Shown one piece after another: positions 63,683 to 64,000 of a stretch of 64,000 nucleotides of DNA (position 1 is its first letter; the number at the start of each line of letters is the position of its first letter). The position numbers were made by a program, and so were the translations under genes. Below the pieces are notes generated by a model that was given only the letters and a program-made list of their open reading frames with translations, was not told the DNA's origin and ran no database searches. Source of the DNA: Paenibacillus andongensis (GTDB lineage: Bacteria > Bacillota > Bacilli > Paenibacillales > NBRC-103111); the NCBI RefSeq assembly GCF_025369935.1, contig NZ_CP104467.1, positions 3,789,001-3,853,000 of the forward strand, in the 5' to 3' direction.

Positions 63683-64000
63683 TTACAATTTCTCCAGAGA
63701 AATCACTTCGATTTCTTTACAAAATAACTCAATGTTTTCACTCTCATAATCACAAGCTTTATAGTTCAATTCACTCCAACCATCATCTCTAATATCAGTA
63801 ACCTGAAATAAACTTAACTGTAATATTAGACCTCCTGAACTAATCTCATAGCTTCCCAGTTCCTTAAATTGAGTCTTTATTAGATAAGTATCCAATCCTG
63901 TGTATTCAAAAGTAATTTCAATTACTGAAATGTCTTCATAGTATTTATTTTGTGTAATGAAGTACCGAAATTCATTTATTTTACTGCAATTCGACCAAAT
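63683..64000 (-). CDS. Hypothetical protein, 5' end beyond the window
   Basis: The frame is open to the right edge, 105 residues visible (WSNCSKINEFRYF... EIEVISLEKL). Soluble, beta-rich, cysteine-containing. Not recognised. Minus strand, next to repeat R10, so part of the cassette-type series. Confidence 0.5.
   Translation of the reverse strand: MWSNCSKINEFRYFITQNKYYEDISVIEITFEYTGLDTYLIKTQFKELGSYEISSGGLILQLSLFQVTDIRDDGWSELNYKACDYESENIELFCKEIEVISLEKL

Overview
The window looks like a chromosome segment of a Paenibacillus-type spore former (Bacillales). Support: two GerA-type spore-germinant receptor loci, an S-layer-homology protein, a DesK/DesR lipid thermosensor, a YesM/YesN pair next to an Lpl/Ytc-type ABC transporter, strong GGAGG ribosome sites and moderate GC. 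No rRNA, tRNA or CRISPR array was seen.

Layout. 1-0.9 kb: end of a germination locus. 0.9-6.3 kb: membrane-lipid block (FabF, a divergent MmyB-type regulator, fatty-acid desaturase, DesK, DesR). 6.2-6.9 kb: MITE-like repeats. 6.9-9.6 kb: flavin reductase, YjdM, aldo/keto reductase. 9.6-16.8 kb: YesN/YesM two-component system divergent from an ABC importer (two permeases, lipoprotein). 16.9-20.3 kb: thioesterase, luciferase-like oxidoreductase, HxlR regulator, short-chain reductase. 20.5-24.5 kb: a 1232-residue secreted multidomain carbohydrate protein behind a cre-like site. 24.5-34.2 kb: ordinary small operons (ArsR/SRPBCC fusion, two SnoaL-like genes, FMN reductase, metallopeptidase, SelO, NrtR-like protein, DUF4386 plus quinone-reductase-like MDR) with structured repeats between them.

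From 34.3 kb the character changes. There is a frameshifted tyrosine recombinase between 17-bp direct repeats, an IS1595-type relic, a group II intron, an intact GerA-type operon, and then (42.5-50.6 kb and again 60.6-64 kb) a run of small minus-strand genes. Most of these are separated by a degenerate repeat of about 60-100 bp that starts CTGCCCGTTA and ends near CGTTAGCTTAA (plus strand), with a terminator-like hairpin between. Stop codons of several genes lie inside the repeat edge, and the group II intron sits exactly on the outer edge of one copy. Four of these genes carry one in-frame stop, others are frameshifted. It resembles an integron-style cassette array, although the repeat is not a canonical attC, and it is my main candidate for something undescribed. 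Between the two stretches (51-60.6 kb) lie conventional electrophile and redox-stress genes: MarR regulators, FMN reductase, old yellow enzyme, DoxX, DinB, MFS pump, PfpI, LysR.

All product calls rest on reading motifs and family resemblance by eye; no search was run.
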